Positions 7,171-14,955 are shown, counted from the stretch's first letter. The stretch: 34,447 nt of DNA from Candidatus Staskawiczbacteria bacterium (GCA_026395175.1 JAPLZF010000018.1:1-34447), one strand, 5' to 3'. Numbers and translations are program-made. The notes: a model not told the origin generated them from the letters alone.

Positions 7171-7578
7171 ATGCAAATAAAAGTAAAACTATCAAATTTA
7201 AGAACAGCGCCAAGGAAAGCCAGATTGGTTGTTGACTTGGTCAGGGGAAAAAGAGTTGCAGAAGCGCAATCTATACTTTTGTTTACCGCAAACAAATCAG
7301 CCGGACCGGTATTAAAACTTTTAAATTCAGCAGTGGCTTCGGCAAAAAATGATTTAAAGCTGGACGAATCAAACTTATATATTTCTGCAATTACAGTTGA
7401 CGAAGGACCGAAATTGAAAAGATGGCATCCAATGTCTCGCGGGAGAGCATTTCCTATTATAAAAAGAAGTTCGCATATTGTATTGACGTTAAGCGAATTG
7501 AATCCAGCAGAGAAAAAAGCAGTAAAAAAGACAATAAAAAAAGCGGTTAAACTAAAAGCAAAAGTTAAAAAATCTTAA
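7171..7578 (+). CDS. rplV: Ribosomal protein L22 with basic C-terminal extension
   Basis: 135 residues; the core ends near residue 110, and the rest is a lysine-rich tail (KKAVKKTIKKAVKLKAK). Diagnostic segments are RTAPRKARLVVDLVRGK near the N-terminus and the beta-hairpin RWHPMSRGRAFPIIKRSSH that lines the exit tunnel. L22 stabilises 23S rRNA and contributes to the tunnel constriction. The start codon follows a hairpin element and has no Shine-Dalgarno. There is one base to rpsC. Confidence 0.96.
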   Translation: MQIKVKLSNLRTAPRKARLVVDLVRGKRVAEAQSILLFTANKSAGPVLKLLNSAVASAKNDLKLDESNLYISAITVDEGPKLKRWHPMSRGRAFPIIKRSSHIVLTLSELNPAEKKAVKKTIKKAVKLKAKVKKS

Positions 7579-7579
7579 T

Positions 7580-8251
7580 ATGTCACATAAAGTCCATCCA
7601 AAATCATTCAGAATAAAAGGAACAGAAGATTGGAATATCCGCGGTTTTTACGGCAGAAAAATGCCTCAATATTTAGAGGAAGACTTTTTGGCAAAGGATT
7701 TTTTGAGGACAAAATTAGCAGAAGCGTCTGTGGCTAATATACAAATAGAACATTCAGCAAACAAACTTAATATAATTATTGAAACCGCAAGGCCTGGTTT
7801 AATAATTGGAAGAGGAGGAAATGGAATAGATGTTTTGAAAAAAGAGGTAGAAAAGGTAATAAGAAAAAATAAGGCAAAAAAACTAGATTCTGCTAAAATT
7901 CCAAATAGTGAAATAAAAATAGAAATTAGAGAAATAAGAAATCCATGGATTTCGGCGCCTCTGATAGCTCAAATGGCAGCCCAGCAAATTGAAAAAAGAA
8001 TGCCGTTCAGGCAGGTTTTGAAAAAATCAATTGAGAGAGTTATGACGAACAGGGAAATAAAGGGAATAAGAATGGAAGTTGCCGGAAGATTGAACGGAAT
8101 TGAAATTGCCAGGCGAGAATGGTTGGGACAGGGCCAGTTGCCAAGAAATACAATTAGGGCCGACATTGATTACGCGCAAGACGAAGCTCACTGCACTTAC
8201 GGAAAAATAGGAATAAAGGTTTGGTTATATAAAGGAGATAAATTTGAATAA
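7580..8251 (+). CDS. rpsC: Ribosomal protein S3
   Basis: 223 residues, normal length. The N-terminal start MSHKVHPKSFRIKG is followed by a type II KH domain with the loop GLIIGRGGNGI and the C-terminal S3 domain (RGIRMEVAGRLNGIEIARREW). S3 forms part of the mRNA entry site and the ribosomal helicase. The gene is tightly packed after rplV, with a short spacer before rplP. Nothing unusual. Confidence 0.97.
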   Translation: MSHKVHPKSFRIKGTEDWNIRGFYGRKMPQYLEEDFLAKDFLRTKLAEASVANIQIEHSANKLNIIIETARPGLIIGRGGNGIDVLKKEVEKVIRKNKAKKLDSAKIPNSEIKIEIREIRNPWISAPLIAQMAAQQIEKRMPFRQVLKKSIERVMTNREIKGIRMEVAGRLNGIEIARREWLGQGQLPRNTIRADIDYAQDEAHCTYGKIGIKVWLYKGDKFE

Positions 8252-8256
8252 AAAAC

Positions 8257-8676
8257 ATGGGAATATTAATGCCAAAAAAAGTCAAACACCGAAAGTGGCA
8301 CAGAGGCGTTTCCAGAGGGATTGAAAACAGGGCAACTGAAATTAATTTCGGCAGTTTTGGATTAAAATCAATGGACACAAAATGGCTGACAGCAAGACAG
8401 TTGGAAGCAGCCAGACGCTATATTTTAAGATATATGAAAAAAGGAGGAAAGCTTTGGATAAGGGTTTTTCCGGATAAGCCTGTCACTTTTAAGGGAGCTG
8501 AAGTGGGAATGGGAGGCGGGAAAGGCGGAGTTGACCATTATGTTTATCCGATAAGGCCGGGAAGAATGATTTTTGAAATTGACGGTTTGAAGGAAGAAAT
8601 CGCCAGGGAAGCTTTGGAGGGAGCTGGAAATAAGTTGCCAGTCAGAACAAAATTTGTTAAAAAAGACAATATATAA
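8257..8676 (+). CDS. rplP: Ribosomal protein L16
   Basis: 139 residues, full length. Contains MPKKVKHRKWHRG, ARRYILRYMKKGGKLWIR and GKGGVDHYVYPIRPG, all typical of L16, which binds near the A-site tRNA. The first ATG (8257) gives MGILMPKK; the ATG at 8269 gives MPKK. The family commonly begins M-L-M-P-K, so the 8257 start is kept with some doubt. It is followed one base later by rpmC. Confidence 0.95.
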   Translation: MGILMPKKVKHRKWHRGVSRGIENRATEINFGSFGLKSMDTKWLTARQLEAARRYILRYMKKGGKLWIRVFPDKPVTFKGAEVGMGGGKGGVDHYVYPIRPGRMIFEIDGLKEEIAREALEGAGNKLPVRTKFVKKDNI

Positions 8677-8677
8677 T

Positions 8678-8869
8678 ATGAAAGCAATAGAACTTCGAAA
8701 AAAAGACAGGAAAGAATTGGAAAAAACAGTCCAGTCAATGACAAAAAAACTGAGCGATCTTAGGTTTAAATTTTCATCGGGCAAATTAAAAAATGTGAAA
8801 GAGATTAAAAATTCCAAAAAAGAGATAGCAAGAATATTAACAATTTTAAAAGAAAAGAAAAATGCCTAA
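8678..8869 (+). CDS. rpmC: Ribosomal protein L29
   Basis: 63 residues, starting [18 protein letters not shown], an all-helical protein of normal length at the exit-tunnel rim beside L23. An in-frame start further upstream (8654) lies inside rplP and adds residues not found in L29, so 8678 is chosen, one base after the rplP stop. Its end overlaps the rpsQ start by eight bases, a sign of compaction and translational coupling. Confidence 0.92.
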   Translation: MKAIELRKKDRKELEKTVQSMTKKLSDLRFKFSSGKLKNVKEIKNSKKEIARILTILKEKKNA

Positions 8870-9095
8870 AAAATTATTACAAGGAATTGTGGTTTCAGAC
8901 AAAATGCAAAAAACAGTTGTTGTTGAGGTGGAAAGAATGAAAGAGCATCCAAAATACAAAAGAAGATTTAAAGTCCACAAAAAATACAAAGCCCATGATG
9001 AAAATGGAGAATACCATATGGGAGACAAAGTTGTCATAGAAGAAACAAAGCCCATTTCAAAAGACAAAACATGGATAGTTATCCGAAAAATTTAA
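8862..9095 (+). CDS. rpsQ: Ribosomal protein S17
   Basis: 77 residues, an OB-fold 16S-binding protein. Diagnostic stretches are [38 protein letters not shown] and [18 protein letters not shown]. It overlaps the end of rpmC. The stop runs into an AT-rich tandem spacer (9087-9113) before rplN. Confidence 0.95.
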   Translation: MPKKLLQGIVVSDKMQKTVVVEVERMKEHPKYKRRFKVHKKYKAHDENGEYHMGDKVVIEETKPISKDKTWIVIRKI

Positions 9096-9117
9096 AATTT
9101 AAAATTTAAAATTATTT

Positions 9118-9486
9118 ATGGTACAGCCAAGATCAATGTTAAAAGTCGCAGATAATTCTGGAGCAAAAATTGTCCAGGTTATTAACGTGCCGGGAGGAAC
9201 AAGAAAAAGATATGCTCAGCTGGGAGACATTGTTGTTTGCGCTGTCAAAAAAGCAGAACCGAGAAAGATTGTAAAAAAACACGACAAAGTAAAGGCAGTG
9301 CTGGTAAGACAGCATAAAGAATTCAAGCGGGCAGACGGTTCTTATATAAGATTTGACGACAACGCAGTTGTAATTTTGGGCGACGGGAAAGAACCGAAAG
9401 CCAGCCGAATTTTAGGTCCAATAGCAAAAGAAGTGAAAGAAAAAGGTTTTGTAACAATAGCTATGATGGCAAAAGACTTGCTTTAA
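9118..9486 (+). CDS. rplN: Ribosomal protein L14
   Basis: 122 residues, exactly the family length. Starts MVQPRSMLKVADNSGAK, with the conserved ADNSGAK and GDIVVCAVKKAEPR segments and the GSYIRFDDNAVVI strand. L14 forms intersubunit bridges with 16S rRNA. It is preceded by an AT-octamer spacer rather than a Shine-Dalgarno. Confidence 0.97.
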   Translation: MVQPRSMLKVADNSGAKIVQVINVPGGTRKRYAQLGDIVVCAVKKAEPRKIVKKHDKVKAVLVRQHKEFKRADGSYIRFDDNAVVILGDGKEPKASRILGPIAKEVKEKGFVTIAMMAKDLL

Positions 9487-9499
9487 AAAATAAAAAATC

Positions 9500-9805
9500 A
9501 TGAAAGTCAAAAAAGGCGACAACGTTTTAATAATAGCAGGCAAAGACAAAGGCAGAACGGCTAAAATAATAAAAGCCATTCCAAAAGAATTGAAGGTTTT
9601 GGTTGAAGGAATTAATTTGAAGAAAAAACATGTCAGGCCGAAAAGAGAAGGAGAAAAAGGCCAGGTGGTTGATATTCCGGCGGCAATGGATGTTTCTAAT
9701 ATAAAAATAATTTGTCCAAAATGCGGAAAAGCAACAAGAGTTGGGTATAAAACAGAAGGGGAAATAAAAAATAGGATTTGTAAAAAATGCAAACAAATAA
9801 TTTAA
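9500..9805 (+). CDS. rplX: Ribosomal protein L24 with C-terminal zinc ribbon
   Basis: 101 residues. The KOW motif is present (VKKGDNVLIIAGKDKGRTAKI), followed by NLKKKHVRPKREGEKGQVV. The C-terminal part holds two CxxC pairs (C72/C75 and C94/C97: CPKC and CKKC), a zinc-ribbon arrangement seen in some bacterial L24 and lost in others. L24 initiates large-subunit assembly. There is one base to rplE. Confidence 0.95.
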   Translation: MKVKKGDNVLIIAGKDKGRTAKIIKAIPKELKVLVEGINLKKKHVRPKREGEKGQVVDIPAAMDVSNIKIICPKCGKATRVGYKTEGEIKNRICKKCKQII

Positions 9806-9806
9806 T

Positions 9807-10370
9807 ATGCAAAGCTTAAAAGAAAAATACAACAAAGAAGTGGTGCCGGAGATGATGAAAAGATTGGGCTACAAAAACAGAATGGCTGTTCCTTCAATAA
9901 GGAAGGTGGTTTTGAACAGTTCTTTTGGAAAAGCAGTTGTTGGAAAATCAGCTTCAGAAAGAGAAAAAATATTCAATCTTATATCGCAGGATTTATCTTT
10001 AATTGCCGGACAGAAAACAAATTTGGTAAAGTCAAAAAAATCAATTGCCGGATTTAAATTAAGAGAAAATTTGGAAATTGCGGCAGTTGTTACTTTGAGA
10101 AAGCAAAAAATGTGGGACATGTTGGAAAGATTAATTTATCTTTCCTTGCCAAGGTCTCGCGACTTTAAAGGACTGGACCCAAAATCAATCGATAAAAATG
10201 GAAATTTATCAATTGGGTTTAAGGAGCACATTTTCTTTCCGGAAATTTTTACAGAAAAGGAAAAAACAATTTTCGGGCTGGAAATAACAGTTGTCATAAA
10301 CGCAAAAAGCAAAGAAGAAGGATTGGAATTATATAAATTAATGGGATTTCCAATGAAGGAAATCAAGTAG
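9807..10370 (+). CDS. rplE: Ribosomal protein L5
   Basis: 187 residues, normal. L5 binds 5S rRNA and forms the central protuberance with L18. Diagnostic segments include VPSIRKVVLNSSFG, GQKTNLVKSKKSIAGFKLRE and the end region GLEITVVINAKSKEEG. The typical SRDFKGL loop is present. Ten bases separate it from rpsN. Confidence 0.96.
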   Translation: MQSLKEKYNKEVVPEMMKRLGYKNRMAVPSIRKVVLNSSFGKAVVGKSASEREKIFNLISQDLSLIAGQKTNLVKSKKSIAGFKLRENLEIAAVVTLRKQKMWDMLERLIYLSLPRSRDFKGLDPKSIDKNGNLSIGFKEHIFFPEIFTEKEKTIFGLEITVVINAKSKEEGLELYKLMGFPMKEIK

Positions 10371-10379
10371 AATAATAAC

Positions 10380-10565
10380 ATGGCAAAAACATCACAAGAA
10401 GCAAAAGCAAAAATGAAACCGAAATATCCGTCAAGAAAGATTAGGAGATGTTTTAAGTGCGGCAGACGCCATGGTTTTATGAGAGCATTCGGTCTTTGCA
10501 GAATTTGCTTTCGCGAATTGGCAAATAAAGGAGAAATTCCGGGAATTAAAAAATCATCTTGGTAA
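10380..10565 (+). CDS. rpsN: Ribosomal protein S14, zinc-binding type
   Basis: 61 residues: the short zinc-binding S14 form. Four cysteines are spaced CFKC (24, 27) and CRIC (40, 43) around [11 protein letters not shown], matching the zinc finger. S14 assembles late into the head of the small subunit. An AT-octamer spacer (10566-10596) follows before rpsH. Confidence 0.96.
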   Translation: MAKTSQEAKAKMKPKYPSRKIRRCFKCGRRHGFMRAFGLCRICFRELANKGEIPGIKKSSW

Positions 10566-10600
10566 TTAAAAATTTAAAATTTAAAATTTAAAATTTCACC

Positions 10601-10990
10601 ATGACAGATCCAATTACAGATATGTTAAACCAAATAAAGAACGCAGAAGCTGTCGGCAAGACAGAGGTTTTGCTTCCTTTGTCAAAGTTGAAAAATGAAA
10701 TTGCCAATATTTTGGCAAAAGAAGGCTTTGTGGGAGAAGTTAAAAAAGCTGCAAAAGGAAAAATAAAAGGATTGAAAATTGTTTTAAAATATGAGGATGG
10801 CGTGCCGGCAATTTCGGGATTTAAAAGAGTTTCAAAACCAGGACAAAGGATTTATCAGGGCGTGCACGATATTAAAAAAATTCACGGAGGATATGGAATG
10901 TCGATAATTTCAACATCAAAAGGTTTGATGACAAACAAGGAAGCAAGATATAAAAAAATGGGCGGAGAAGTAATCTGCCAAGTTTGGTAA
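10601..10990 (+). CDS. rpsH: Ribosomal protein S8
   Basis: 129 residues, normal length. Starts MTDPITDMLNQIKNA and ends with the signature GYGMSIISTSKGLMTNKEA followed by GGEVICQVW, which is diagnostic for S8. S8 binds helix 21 of 16S rRNA and in E. coli represses the spc operon. It starts after an AT-rich spacer, without a Shine-Dalgarno. Confidence 0.97.
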   Translation: MTDPITDMLNQIKNAEAVGKTEVLLPLSKLKNEIANILAKEGFVGEVKKAAKGKIKGLKIVLKYEDGVPAISGFKRVSKPGQRIYQGVHDIKKIHGGYGMSIISTSKGLMTNKEARYKKMGGEVICQVW

Positions 10991-11012
10991 TAATTTAATA
11001 AATTGAATCATT

Positions 11013-11558
11013 ATGTCAAGAATAGGCAAAAAACCAATTGAAATCCCAGAGGGTGTAAAAGTGGAAATCTCAGAAAAAGAGATAAAGGTTTTGGGTCCAA
11101 AAGGAGAGTTAAAGCAAGCTTTGCATCGCGAAGTAAATGTTGAGGTAAAAGACAACAAGGTTTTGGTTTCGCAGAGAGGTGAAGCTTCAAAAAAGGGCAG
11201 AGGATTGTGGGGTTTGTACAGGGCTTTAATTGCAAATATGGTAGAAGGAGTAAGCAAAGGATTTGAAAAAAAATTGGAAATTGAAGGAGTTGGTTTTAAG
11301 GCAGCAGTTGATGCAGATGGACTGACAATGAATTTGGGTTTTACAAATCCTGTTAAAATTAAGAAAATAGACGGAGTTAATTTTTTGGTGGAAAAAAATG
11401 TTATTACGGTTTCGGGAATTGATAAAGAAAGAGTGGGACATATGGCAGCTGAAATTAGAAAACAAAAGAAAGCCGAACCATATAAAGGTAAAGGAATTAA
11501 ATATCAAGGAGAAAAAATTAGAAGAAAAGAAGGTAAAAAAGTAGTAGCATCAAAATAA
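11013..11558 (+). CDS. rplF: Ribosomal protein L6
   Basis: 181 residues, normal. Two tandem L6 domains: MSRIGKKPIEIPEGV at the start and, in the second, LGFTNPVKIK with the terminal motif EPYKGKGIKYQGEKIRRKEG. L6 lies near the sarcin-ricin loop. One base separates it from rplR. Confidence 0.97.
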   Translation: MSRIGKKPIEIPEGVKVEISEKEIKVLGPKGELKQALHREVNVEVKDNKVLVSQRGEASKKGRGLWGLYRALIANMVEGVSKGFEKKLEIEGVGFKAAVDADGLTMNLGFTNPVKIKKIDGVNFLVEKNVITVSGIDKERVGHMAAEIRKQKKAEPYKGKGIKYQGEKIRRKEGKKVVASK

Positions 11559-11559
11559 T

Positions 11560-11907
11560 ATGTCTATAAAAAACGACAAAAGAATAAGAAGGCACAAAAA
11601 AATAAGAATGAATATGCATGGCGCAAAAGACATGCCAAGACTTTTTGTGTTTAGGTCTAACCAGCACATTTATGCTCAATTGGTTGATGATGACAAAGCA
11701 AAAGTCTTGATGTCAGCTTCTGATTTAGATTTAAAGGGAAAAAAGGGGAAAAAAATAGACATTGCAAAAGAAGTCGGAAAATTAATTGCCAAAAAAGCAA
11801 TGGAAAGCAAAATTGAAAAAGTTGTTTTTGACAGAGGAGGAACTGTTTTCCATGGCAGAATAAAGGCATTGGCCCAAGGAGCAAGAGAAGGAGGATTGAA
11901 GTTCTAA
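11560..11907 (+). CDS. rplR: Ribosomal protein L18
   Basis: 115 residues, normal. Contains RLFVFRSNQHIYAQLVDD, the KKAMESKIEKVVFDRGG segment and the final HGRIKALAQGAREGGLKF, which are diagnostic. L18 delivers 5S rRNA to the large subunit with L5. An AT-octamer spacer (about 11906-11932) separates it from rpsE. Confidence 0.96.
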   Translation: MSIKNDKRIRRHKKIRMNMHGAKDMPRLFVFRSNQHIYAQLVDDDKAKVLMSASDLDLKGKKGKKIDIAKEVGKLIAKKAMESKIEKVVFDRGGTVFHGRIKALAQGAREGGLKF

Positions 11908-11939
11908 TTTTAAATTTTAAATTTTAAATTTTTAATAAA

Positions 11940-12287
11940 ATGGAAGAAATAAAACAAAAAACAAATGATGGTTTTATACCTATTCCTACTGGCGAAACAC
12001 AGCCGGCTCCACAAAGAGGCGGGCAGAGAAATGATGGAGGCTTTCGACAAAGAAGGCCTGGTTTTGGCAGGGCTGGAGTTGGCAGAGACAGGCCAAAAGA
12101 TGAATTCCAGACAAAACTTTTAGATTTGGCCCGAGTTACCAGAGTTACCGGCGGAGGAAAACGAATGAGTTTTCGCGCAATTGTGGTTGCCGGAGACAAG
12201 AAAGGAAAAATTGGAATTGGAATAGACAAAGGAAAGATGTTTCCCAAGCAATTGAAAAAGCCACCAGGCGCGCCAAAAGAGAATTAA
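11940..12287 (+). CDS. rpsE: Ribosomal protein S5, N-terminal part (frame shifts at ~12233-12236)
   Basis: This frame gives a Gly/Arg-rich N-terminal extension (residues ~20-50, with GFRQRRPGFGRAG), then the S5 double-stranded-RNA-binding domain (LLDLARVTRVTGGGKRMSFR, GDKKGKIGIGIDKGK), and ends in unrelated residues MFPKQLKKPPGAPKEN. From 12237 the -1 frame encodes KDVSQAIEKATRRAKRE, exactly the S5 continuation, and runs into the 12287-12538 frame. The break is at GGAAAG (12231-12236): one missing A would restore a single ~199-residue S5, and so would a -1 slip on A AAG. S5 is essential and this is the only copy here, so a functional full-length product is expected. The cause is undecided. 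Confidence 0.9.
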   Translation: MEEIKQKTNDGFIPIPTGETQPAPQRGGQRNDGGFRQRRPGFGRAGVGRDRPKDEFQTKLLDLARVTRVTGGGKRMSFRAIVVAGDKKGKIGIGIDKGKMFPKQLKKPPGAPKEN

Positions 12288-12538
12288 TGAGCGTTGTTAT
12301 TGTTGACGGAACCATTCCGCACGAAGTTATGGCAAAATACGGACCGGCGGTAATTTTGTTGAAACCGCAGAAAAAGGGAAGAGGTTTGGTTGCGGGAGGA
12401 GCAGTTAGAACAATTTGCGACTTGGCAGGAATTAAAAATATTTCCTCAAAAATTCTTTCGGGATCAAAAAACAAATTGAACAACGCCCGAGCAACAATGG
12501 AAGCTTTAAAAAAATTAAAAGCGCCAAAAGTTAAGTAG
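12287..12538 (+). CDS. rpsE: Ribosomal protein S5, C-terminal part (continues the frame after the shift)
   Basis: 83 residues from an internal Met: MSVVIVDGTIPHEV, VILLKPQKKGRGLVAGGAVR, GIKNISSKILSGSKN, NNARATMEALKKL, all diagnostic for the S5 C-terminal domain. The ATG overlaps the stop of the upstream frame (TAATG), so coupled re-initiation is formally possible. However, the coding sense of the bases upstream of this ATG in this frame (REL just before MSVV) shows that it is normally an internal codon. See the 11940-12287 entry. rpmD (L30), which usually follows rpsE, is absent. Confidence 0.9.
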   Translation: MSVVIVDGTIPHEVMAKYGPAVILLKPQKKGRGLVAGGAVRTICDLAGIKNISSKILSGSKNKLNNARATMEALKKLKAPKVK

Positions 12539-12547
12539 AGGAATTAT

Positions 12548-12617
12548 CCTTCGCCTGCGGGCTCAGGCCATTCGGCTCTGAGAGCCTCAGGCTCGAAGAG
12601 ATGATTTATTAAATCAC
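12548..12617 (+). repeat. Hairpin elements upstream of rplO (family member 2)
   Basis: CCT - TC - GCC TGCG GGC - TC - AGG (12548-12567), then a second hairpin GAGCC - TCA - GGCTC (12582-12594) and TGATTT - ATT - AAATCA immediately before the start codon. The core is the same as before rplV and rplQ. Confidence 0.7.
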
Positions 12618-13049
12618 ATGCAAATTCACGAATTAAAACCAAAACATAAAAACGCCTCAAAGAAAAGAATTGGCAGGGGAGGAAAAAAAGGGACAACTTC
12701 CGGAAAGGGAACAAAAGGGCAAAGCTCGAGAGCCGGCAGAAAAATGGTGCCAATTATAAGGGAATTTATTAAAAAATATCCAAAATTAAGAGGATATCGC
12801 GCAATTCGCATAGAAAATTATTTTGCCATTGTAAATTTGGAAGTTTTGGAAAAAAATTCAAAAGATGGCGAAACAATAAACCCGGAAAATTTGCTTTTGA
12901 AGGGACTTATTAGTAAAATGAAAGGAAAGACTCCGAAAGTTAAGATTTTAGGGAAAGGCGCGCTGACAAAAAAATTGGTTGTGGAAAATTGCAAAATTTC
13001 AAAATCTGCAAAAGAAGCTATAGAAAAAGCAGGAGGAAGCATTAAATAA
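12618..13049 (+). CDS. rplO: Ribosomal protein L15
   Basis: 143 residues, normal. The N-terminal Gly/Lys-rich loop (KKRIGRGGKKGTTSGKGTKG, then QSSRAG) and the C-terminal globular part ending SAKEAIEKAGGSIK are typical of L15, a late assembly protein of the large subunit. It directly follows rpsE without rpmD. The ATG is placed just after a hairpin. Confidence 0.95.
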   Translation: MQIHELKPKHKNASKKRIGRGGKKGTTSGKGTKGQSSRAGRKMVPIIREFIKKYPKLRGYRAIRIENYFAIVNLEVLEKNSKDGETINPENLLLKGLISKMKGKTPKVKILGKGALTKKLVVENCKISKSAKEAIEKAGGSIK

Positions 13050-13093
13050 TTTTAAATTTAAAATTTTAAATTTTAAATTTGAGCGAAGCGATT

Positions 13094-14371
13094 ATGTGGT
13101 ACGAAAAAATATTATTTCTTTTTAAAAACAAGGAACTAAGAAACAAATTTTTATTTGTTATTTTTCTTTTTGTGGTTTTCAGATTGGCTGCAAACATACC
13201 TATACCGGGAATTGGTTCTGAAAATTTAAGGAAATTTTTTGACCAAAACCAGGTTTTTGGGCTTTTAAACTTGTTTACCGGGGGAGCCTTGAGCAATTTT
13301 TCAATTGTTTTGTTGGGTCTTGGGCCCTACATTACCGCCACAATTATTTTACAGCTTTTGACAATGATTTTTCCTGCTTTGGAAAAACTTTACAAGGAAG
13401 AAGGGGAAGCCGGCAGGCAAAAATTTAACCAATATTCAAGATTATTCACCATTCCGCTGGCTGCATTTGAAGGCTATGGAATGCTTACTGTTTTTGCAAA
13501 GCAAGGAATTATTACAGGGCTTACATGGCCGGTTATGATTTCGGCGATTGCGACAATTACAGCGGGAGCCATGTTTTTAATGTGGATTGGAGAAATTATT
13601 TCCGAGCAGGGAATGGGAAACGGAATTTCTCTGCTGATTTTTGCCGGAATAGTTGCCAGAATGCCAATCAATATTTTCCAGACATTTGTTACATTCGACT
13701 CGTCAAAAATTCCTGCATACATAGCATTCGTTGTGCTTTCTATTGTAATAATTGCCGGAGTTGTTTTAATTACAGAAGCTCGCAGAAACATTCCGGTTTC
13801 TTATGCAAAAAGAGTAAGAGGTATGAAAATGTATGGCGGAACTTCAACCTATTTGCCGTTAAGCGTAAACCCTGCCGGAGTTATTCCAATTATTTTTGCC
13901 TTATCGATACTTTTATTTCCCGGAGTGATTGCCAGTTATTTTGGCACGTATGCCGGCTATGTTGGAGCAATAGCAACAAACGTGGGCGTATTTTTCAACA
14001 ATGTTTGGATACACGGAGTTTTGTATTTTTTGCTGGTAATTCTTTTTACATATTTTTATACCGCAGTAACTTTCGACCCCAAAACAATTGCTGAAAATTT
14101 GCAGAGAATGGGCGGATTTGTGCCGGGAATAAGGCCTGGAAAATCAACAGCAGAATTTATAAAACACATTTTGAACAGAGTGTTATTTACCGGCGCAATA
14201 TTTTTGGGATTGATTGCCATATTGCCGTCAATTGTTGCAGGATTGACAGGCGTTACCGGCTTTACATTCTTGGTTGGAGGCACATCGCTTTTAATCGTGG
14301 TTAGCGTAGTATTAGACACAGTAAGACAAATTAACGCGCAACTCCAAATGCGTGAATACGAAACCTTCTAA
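13094..14371 (+). CDS. secY: Protein translocase subunit SecY
   Basis: SecY forms the channel for Sec-dependent export and membrane insertion. About 425 residues with ten predicted membrane helices, the first near residues 15-35 (LFVIFLFVVFRLAANIPIPG). Diagnostic segments are PGIGSENL, LGLGPYITATIILQLLTM, GEAGRQKFNQYSRL, SEQGMGNGISLLIFAGI and the late NLQRMGGFVPGIRPG. The first possible start is a TTG at 13079 (giving SEAI before MWYEK), which lies in a GAGCGAAGCGA spacer motif; the ATG at 13094 is the more likely start. A terminator (14400-14422) follows, so secY closes the block. adk and map come next but are separated by a foreign cassette. Confidence 0.96.
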   Translation: MWYEKILFLFKNKELRNKFLFVIFLFVVFRLAANIPIPGIGSENLRKFFDQNQVFGLLNLFTGGALSNFSIVLLGLGPYITATIILQLLTMIFPALEKLYKEEGEAGRQKFNQYSRLFTIPLAAFEGYGMLTVFAKQGIITGLTWPVMISAIATITAGAMFLMWIGEIISEQGMGNGISLLIFAGIVARMPINIFQTFVTFDSSKIPAYIAFVVLSIVIIAGVVLITEARRNIPVSYAKRVRGMKMYGGTSTYLPLSVNPAGVIPIIFALSILLFPGVIASYFGTYAGYVGAIATNVGVFFNNVWIHGVLYFLLVILFTYFYTAVTFDPKTIAENLQRMGGFVPGIRPGKSTAEFIKHILNRVLFTGAIFLGLIAILPSIVAGLTGVTGFTFLVGGTSLLIVVSVVLDTVRQINAQLQMREYETF

Positions 14372-14399
14372 AAAATAATAAATTTTAAACTAAAAATTG

Positions 14400-14422
14400 T
14401 CCCGCTTAGCGGGATTTTTTTT
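14400..14422 (+). terminator. Intrinsic terminator after secY
   Basis: TCCCGC - TTA - GCGGGA followed by eight T. Ends the tuf-to-secY unit. Confidence 0.9.
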
Positions 14423-14436
14423 ATTATTCTATACTT

Positions 14437-14520
14437 TTTCACGTGGCGTGAAATACTATTTTTAACATATTATTTATCACATTGAATTAGTAGCGGTTTT
14501 TTGCCTCGAGGCAAAAAACC
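14437..14520. repeat. Two inverted repeats in the secY-cassette 3 gap
   Basis: TTTCACG - TGG - CGTGAAA (14437-14453) and a perfect 26-base palindrome at 14495-14520 centred on GCCTCGAGGC with T6 before and A6 after. The polarity (T-run before, A-run after) is wrong for an intrinsic terminator, so the palindrome is probably a repeat element. The rest of 14423-14548 holds no gene I can see. Confidence 0.6.
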
Positions 14521-14548
14521 TACCATTCTAGAATTACAAATTTTTTGT

Positions 14549-14587
14549 AAAAAAACAGTCGCCGGCGTAAAACTACCACTCGGCGAC
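14549..14587 (-). terminator. Intrinsic terminator of cassette 3
   Basis: Minus strand: GTCGCCG ... CGGCGAC stem, then TG and a run of seven T (plus-strand A-run 14549-14555). Lies just past the stop of the membrane-protein gene. Confidence 0.8.
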
Positions 14588-14616
14588 CTCACTCTTCTCG
14601 CTGAAGGCGAGACCTA

Positions 14617-14955
14617 TCAACATTCTTGTTGGCGCATGTCCTCCTCTTCCGCCATCAGCTCTCGCGAACCGAAATAGCGATAAAGTGGGAGACCTAAGGC
14701 GATCATAACGGGAATCTGCAAAAAACACGCGCAATTGACGGCGTTCTCGTAGACGACTCCGGTGGGGTGACTCGCTGTCGTTTGGATTGTCGACCAGATG
14801 AGCCATCCGTCGAAGGCGATAGTAAACGCCATTCCAATCAGGCACCATGCGAACGCAGCGCGATTGGAAATGAACTCGCTCCCCGCCTTTATGATGCAAA
14901 ACAAATAGAAACACATTCCTACAAGAACTGCTACTAGCGCGACTAACGGGTTCAT
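14617..14955 (-). CDS. Cassette 3: small three-helix membrane protein, function unknown
   Basis: 112 residues with three hydrophobic segments at about 3-22, 33-55 and 70-92, and a short charged C-terminus (SRELMAEEEDMRQQEC). I do not recognise a family. The ATG is preceded by GAAAGGAGAA, the same Shine-Dalgarno context as cassette 2. A longer overlapping minus frame from 15022 lacks a ribosome-binding site and membrane segments and is rejected. The gene has a perfect sigma70 consensus promoter (15103-15131), a long structured leader and its own terminator. GC content and CGN codons contrast with secY and adk on either side. It is likely a plasma-membrane protein acquired as a cassette. Confidence 0.75.
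   Translation of the reverse strand: MNPLVALVAVLVGMCFYLFCIIKAGSEFISNRAAFAWCLIGMAFTIAFDGWLIWSTIQTTASHPTGVVYENAVNCACFLQIPVMIALGLPLYRYFGSRELMAEEEDMRQQEC

Noticed and set aside
12285-12289. rpsE as two deliberately separate genes coupled by TAATG
   Set aside because: The frame upstream of the second ATG still encodes conserved S5 residues, so the ATG is an internal codon; a one-base lesion or frameshift fits better.
14495-14520. 26-base palindrome as a bidirectional terminator
   Set aside because: The T-run precedes and the A-run follows the stem on both strands, the reverse of a terminator.
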